Source: Chitinophaga pollutisoli (GTDB taxonomy: Bacteria > Bacteroidota > Bacteroidia > Chitinophagales > Chitinophagaceae). From it: 64,000 nucleotides of DNA. This document shows positions 61,153 through 64,000 of the stretch, piece by piece. The notes beneath the pieces were generated by a model. It worked only from the letters and a program-made list of their open reading frames with translations, was not told where the DNA came from and did no database searches. Each line of letters begins with the position of its first letter. Positions within the stretch are counted from its first letter, which is position 1. Both the position numbers and the translations under genes were made by a program. The stretch is from contig NZ_CP149822.1 in assembly GCF_038396755.1 (NCBI RefSeq), positions 3,720,001 to 3,784,000 of the forward strand, written 5' to 3'.

Positions 61153-63930
61153 TTATATCACCACATTGATCATTTTTCCTTTCACGAAGATGATTTTCTT
61201 GGGTTGTTTCCCTTCCAGCCATTTCTGCACTACTTCATTCGCCAGCGCGATCTTCTCCACTTCCGCGGCTTCCGCATCGAGGGCGATATTGATCGTTGTA
61301 CGGAGCTTGCCGTTTACGGATACAGGGTACTCCTTCACGGATTCCACCACGTATTTTTCTTCAAACACCGGGAACGCCGCGTCCAGTACGGAACCGCTGT
61401 TGCCGATGGCTTGCCAGAGTTCTTCGCACATATGCGGCGCGTACGGCGTGAGCAAGATGAGTAACTGCTCCAGCACTGCTTTTTTGCTGCATTTCTGATC
61501 CGTCAGTTCGTTGACGCACACCATAAACGCGCTTACCGCCGTGTTGAACGAAAGGCGCTCGCAGTCTTCATCGATCTTACGGATCGTACGGTGAAGTGTT
61601 TTCAGTTCTTCCGCCGTAGGCGCTTCGTCTTTCACGATCAAACCCTTATTCTCGTCGAAGAACAAACGCCAGGTTTTCTTCAGGAAACGGTGCACCCCTT
61701 CAATCCCCTTCGTTTCCCAGGGCTTGCTTTGTTCCACCGGCCCCAGGAACATCTCATACATCCGGAACGTATCGGCGCCGAACTTATCTACCAGCATATC
61801 CGGGTTCACGGTGTTGAATTTGCTCTTGCTCATCTTCTCGGAGATCGTACCGCAGAGATATTTGCCGTCTTCCAGGATGAACTGTGCATTGGAATAATCC
61901 GGGCGCCATTTTTTAAACGCTTCGGTATCCAGTTCCACCCCGTCAACAATATTCACATCCACATGCAATTCGTCGGTTTCATACTTGTCTTTCAGTCCCG
62001 CCGAAACAAACTGGTTCGTTCCCCGAACGCGGTACACGAGACGGGAACTGCCCGTGATCATCCCCTGGTTCACCAGTTTCCGGTAAGGCTCGTCGAAGCC
62101 GATGTGCCCCAGGTCAAACAATACCTTTGTCCACAAACGGCTGTACAGCAAATGGCCCACGGCATGTTCCGTGCCCCCGATGTACAGATCCACCTGTCCC
62201 CAGTAATCCGACACCTTCCGGTCGCAGAACGTTTCCGTATTCTGCGGATCCATATACCGGAGGAAATACCAGCTGGATCCGGCGTAACCGGGCATGGTAT
62301 TGGTTTCGCGGCGCAACGACGTGCCCGGCTCCGAAGGCAGGTTCACCCACTCGGTCACGTTGGCCAGCGGGCCTTCGCCTTCTTCACCCGGACGGTAATT
62401 CTCCACATGCGGCAATTCCAGCGGCAGATCGGCGGGATCCATTGCTTCGGGAACGCCGTTGCGGAACACGATCGGGAAAGGCTCGCCCCAATAACGCTGC
62501 CGGCTAAAGCCCGCATCGCGCATCCTGAAGTTGATCTGGCGGCGGCCGATGCCCAACTGCTCGATCTTTTCGGTTACCAGGTCCATCGCTTCGCGCATGG
62601 GCTTGCCGTTGAGGAAGTCGCTGTTCTGGAGCACGGCGTCTTTCGTGGCATTGGCTTCTTCGCCGTTAAAGGCGTCGCCGATGATATTGGTGATGGGAAT
62701 GTTGAAATGTTTCGCAAACCCGAAATCGCGCGCATCGCCGCAGGGCACTGCCATGATGGCGCCGGTACCGTAGCCGGCCAGTACGTACTCGGAAATCCAG
62801 ATGGGAATTTTGCGGCCGTCGAACGGATTCACGGCGTAAGCGCCGGTAAAGCACCCCGTGATCTGTTTCACTTCGGCCATCCGCTCGCGCTCGGAGCGGC
62901 TTTGCACGTATTCGCGGTAATCGCTCACGGCCTTGGCCTGCTCTCCGGAGGTGATGCTTTCCACGAGCTCATGTTCGGGCGCCAGCACCATGAAGTCCAC
63001 CCCGAAAATGGTATCCGGGCGGGTGGTGTACACCACGATGTTATCGAGGCTGCCGGCCACGTTGAACTTGATTTCCGCGCCCTGGCTTTTCCCGATCCAG
63101 TTGCGCTGCATGTCTTTCATGGCTTCGCTGAACTGGACGGATTCCAGTCCTTCGAGGAGGCGGTCCGCATATTCGGTGATGCGCAAAAACCACTGGCGCA
63201 TTTTCTTTTTGATAACCGGGTGGCCGCCGCGTTCGCTCACGCCGTTGATGACCTCGTCGTTGGCGAGCACGGTTCCCAGGGCGGGGCACCAGTTCACTTC
63301 GGCGTAGGCGAGGTATGCGAGGCGGTATTCCATGAGGGTTTGTTGTTGTTCCTCATAGGTCCAGCCGTTCCAGGTGTCGGCGCTGAACCGGAGCCCGCGA
63401 TCGCCGGGGCAATCCTGGTGGAGGTTGCCTTCGGTTTCGAAAATGCGCACGAGCGTTTCGATGCTTTCCGCTTTTGCGGCATGGCGATTGTACCAGCTGC
63501 CGAAAAGTTGCAGGAAGATATGTTGCGTCCACTTGTAATAAGCGGGCTCGCTGGTATTGATCTCGCGGGACCAGTCGTAGCTGAACCCGATGTTGTCGAG
63601 CTGCTTGCGGAAGGTTTTGATATTGGCTTCGGTGGTAACGGCGGGATGCTGGCCGGTTTCGATGGCGTATTGCTCCGCCGGCAGACCGAACGCGTCGTAC
63701 CCCATGGGGTGCAATACGTTATAGCCTTTCAGCCGTTTGTAACGGGAATAGATATCCGATGCGATGAAACCGAGGGGGTGCCCGACGTGCAAGCCCGCCC
63801 CGGAGGGGTAGGGGAACATGTCCAGCACGTAGCATTTGGGTTTGCTGCTGTCGTTGCTGACTTTGTAAGCGCCGGATTTCACCCAGTGGTCCTGCCATTT
63901 CCGCTCGAGTTGCCTGAAATTGTACTCCAT
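61153..63930 (-). CDS. leuS: Leucyl-tRNA synthetase
   Basis: A 925-residue class Ia synthetase that charges tRNA-Leu. The N-terminus has YNFRQLERKWQDHW, the HIGH-type motif HVGHPLGF (near residues 49-56), the editing domain with TRPDTIFG, and the KMSKS motif in SEKMSKSKFN near residue 690. The C-terminus ends in the anticodon-binding and tRNA-contact parts (KGKMINVVI). In-frame starts at 63936 or 63939 differ by only 2-3 residues. Confidence 0.97.
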   Translation of the reverse strand: MEYNFRQLERKWQDHWVKSGAYKVSNDSSKPKCYVLDMFPYPSGAGLHVGHPLGFIASDIYSRYKRLKGYNVLHPMGYDAFGLPAEQYAIETGQHPAVTTEANIKTFRKQLDNIGFSYDWSREINTSEPAYYKWTQHIFLQLFGSWYNRHAAKAESIETLVRIFETEGNLHQDCPGDRGLRFSADTWNGWTYEEQQQTLMEYRLAYLAYAEVNWCPALGTVLANDEVINGVSERGGHPVIKKKMRQWFLRITEYADRLLEGLESVQFSEAMKDMQRNWIGKSQGAEIKFNVAGSLDNIVVYTTRPDTIFGVDFMVLAPEHELVESITSGEQAKAVSDYREYVQSRSERERMAEVKQITGCFTGAYAVNPFDGRKIPIWISEYVLAGYGTGAIMAVPCGDARDFGFAKHFNIPITNIIGDAFNGEEANATKDAVLQNSDFLNGKPMREAMDLVTEKIEQLGIGRRQINFRMRDAGFSRQRYWGEPFPIVFRNGVPEAMDPADLPLELPHVENYRPGEEGEGPLANVTEWVNLPSEPGTSLRRETNTMPGYAGSSWYFLRYMDPQNTETFCDRKVSDYWGQVDLYIGGTEHAVGHLLYSRLWTKVLFDLGHIGFDEPYRKLVNQGMITGSSRLVYRVRGTNQFVSAGLKDKYETDELHVDVNIVDGVELDTEAFKKWRPDYSNAQFILEDGKYLCGTISEKMSKSKFNTVNPDMLVDKFGADTFRMYEMFLGPVEQSKPWETKGIEGVHRFLKKTWRLFFDENKGLIVKDEAPTAEELKTLHRTIRKIDEDCERLSFNTAVSAFMVCVNELTDQKCSKKAVLEQLLILLTPYAPHMCEELWQAIGNSGSVLDAAFPVFEEKYVVESVKEYPVSVNGKLRTTINIALDAEAAEVEKIALANEVVQKWLEGKQPKKIIFVKGKMINVVI

Positions 63931-64000
63931 AATCATCAAAAGCCCGGGATGGCCGGGCGGTTTATTGTAAATTACTTATTCACAAAAGATTTTCCAACCG

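Overview
The window looks like a chromosomal segment of a Bacteroidota bacterium, most likely a Chitinophaga-like member of the Chitinophagaceae. The signs are a SusD tail, two TonB-dependent receptors with carboxypeptidase-regulatory N-domains, a decayed protein with a type IX secretion (CHU_C-type) C-terminus, lipoproteins with acidic or lysine-rich residues after the lipobox cysteine, an F-type ATPase locus in Bacteroidota order, and many promoters fitting the Bacteroidota -7 element TAnnTTTG. No rRNA, tRNA, CRISPR array, prophage or intact insertion sequence was found.

Layout. 0-1.5 kb: tail of a SusD gene, an aldo/keto reductase and a rhamnose/fucose-type mutarotase (deoxysugar use). 1.6-6 kb: a lipoprotein and two peptide transporters (OPT, POT) on the minus strand. 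6.2-7.5 kb: purD. 7.7-13.5 kb: the rod-shape operon mreB-mreC-mreD-PBP2-rodA, then a metallo-beta-lactamase-fold hydrolase and a SnoaL-like protein. 14.6-16.3 kb: ECF sigma factor, probable anti-sigma factor and a Spy-like periplasmic protein. 16.5-19.4 kb: rfbA-galE-transketolase C-half. 19.7-31.3 kb: a phosphate island. 31.6-33.8 kb: a large exported protein with a possible caspase-like end. 33.9-40.2 kb: an ABC exporter and atpB-E-F-H-A. 40.3-40.8 kb: a decayed type IX cargo gene. 41-45 kb: TonB receptor, exported helical protein, winged-helix regulator, methyltransferase. 45-56 kb: mostly housekeeping genes (pdxA, ksgA, greA, HIT, ruvC, ruvB), two orphan response regulators, a flippase-like protein, a DUF3108 protein, an M28 peptidase and an EEP-family hydrolase. 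56.4-57 kb: a HicB-like gene and a frameshifted HicA-like toxin. 57.6-64 kb: a tricorn-like S41 protease and leuS.

The most striking feature is the phosphate island. It holds a Pit transporter and its DUF47 partner, a metallophosphoesterase of the LpxH/PlcP superfamily, an unknown 130-residue protein, a TonB receptor, a beta-helix lipoprotein, an OprO/OprP-type porin and a PhoR/PhoB-like two-component pair. Four promoters inside it share one architecture: 11-bp direct repeats starting (n)TAA, with the last repeat always starting GTAA exactly 15 bp upstream of a -7 element ending TTTG. I read this as a Bacteroidota version of the Pho box. It ties the unknown gene and the phosphoesterase to the same regulon, and raises the possibility that the phosphoesterase is a PlcP-type lipid-remodelling enzyme.

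Other points of interest are a GraL-like terminator hairpin in the greA leader, two similar 11-bp intergenic tandem arrays, a hairpin between mreB and mreC and another between atpE and atpF, non-ATG starts at the ruvC/flippase divergent pair with an imperfect inverted repeat across both starts, candidate leaderless promoters, and the absence of atpG after atpA. Functions are assigned from recognised motifs and context; no database search was possible.
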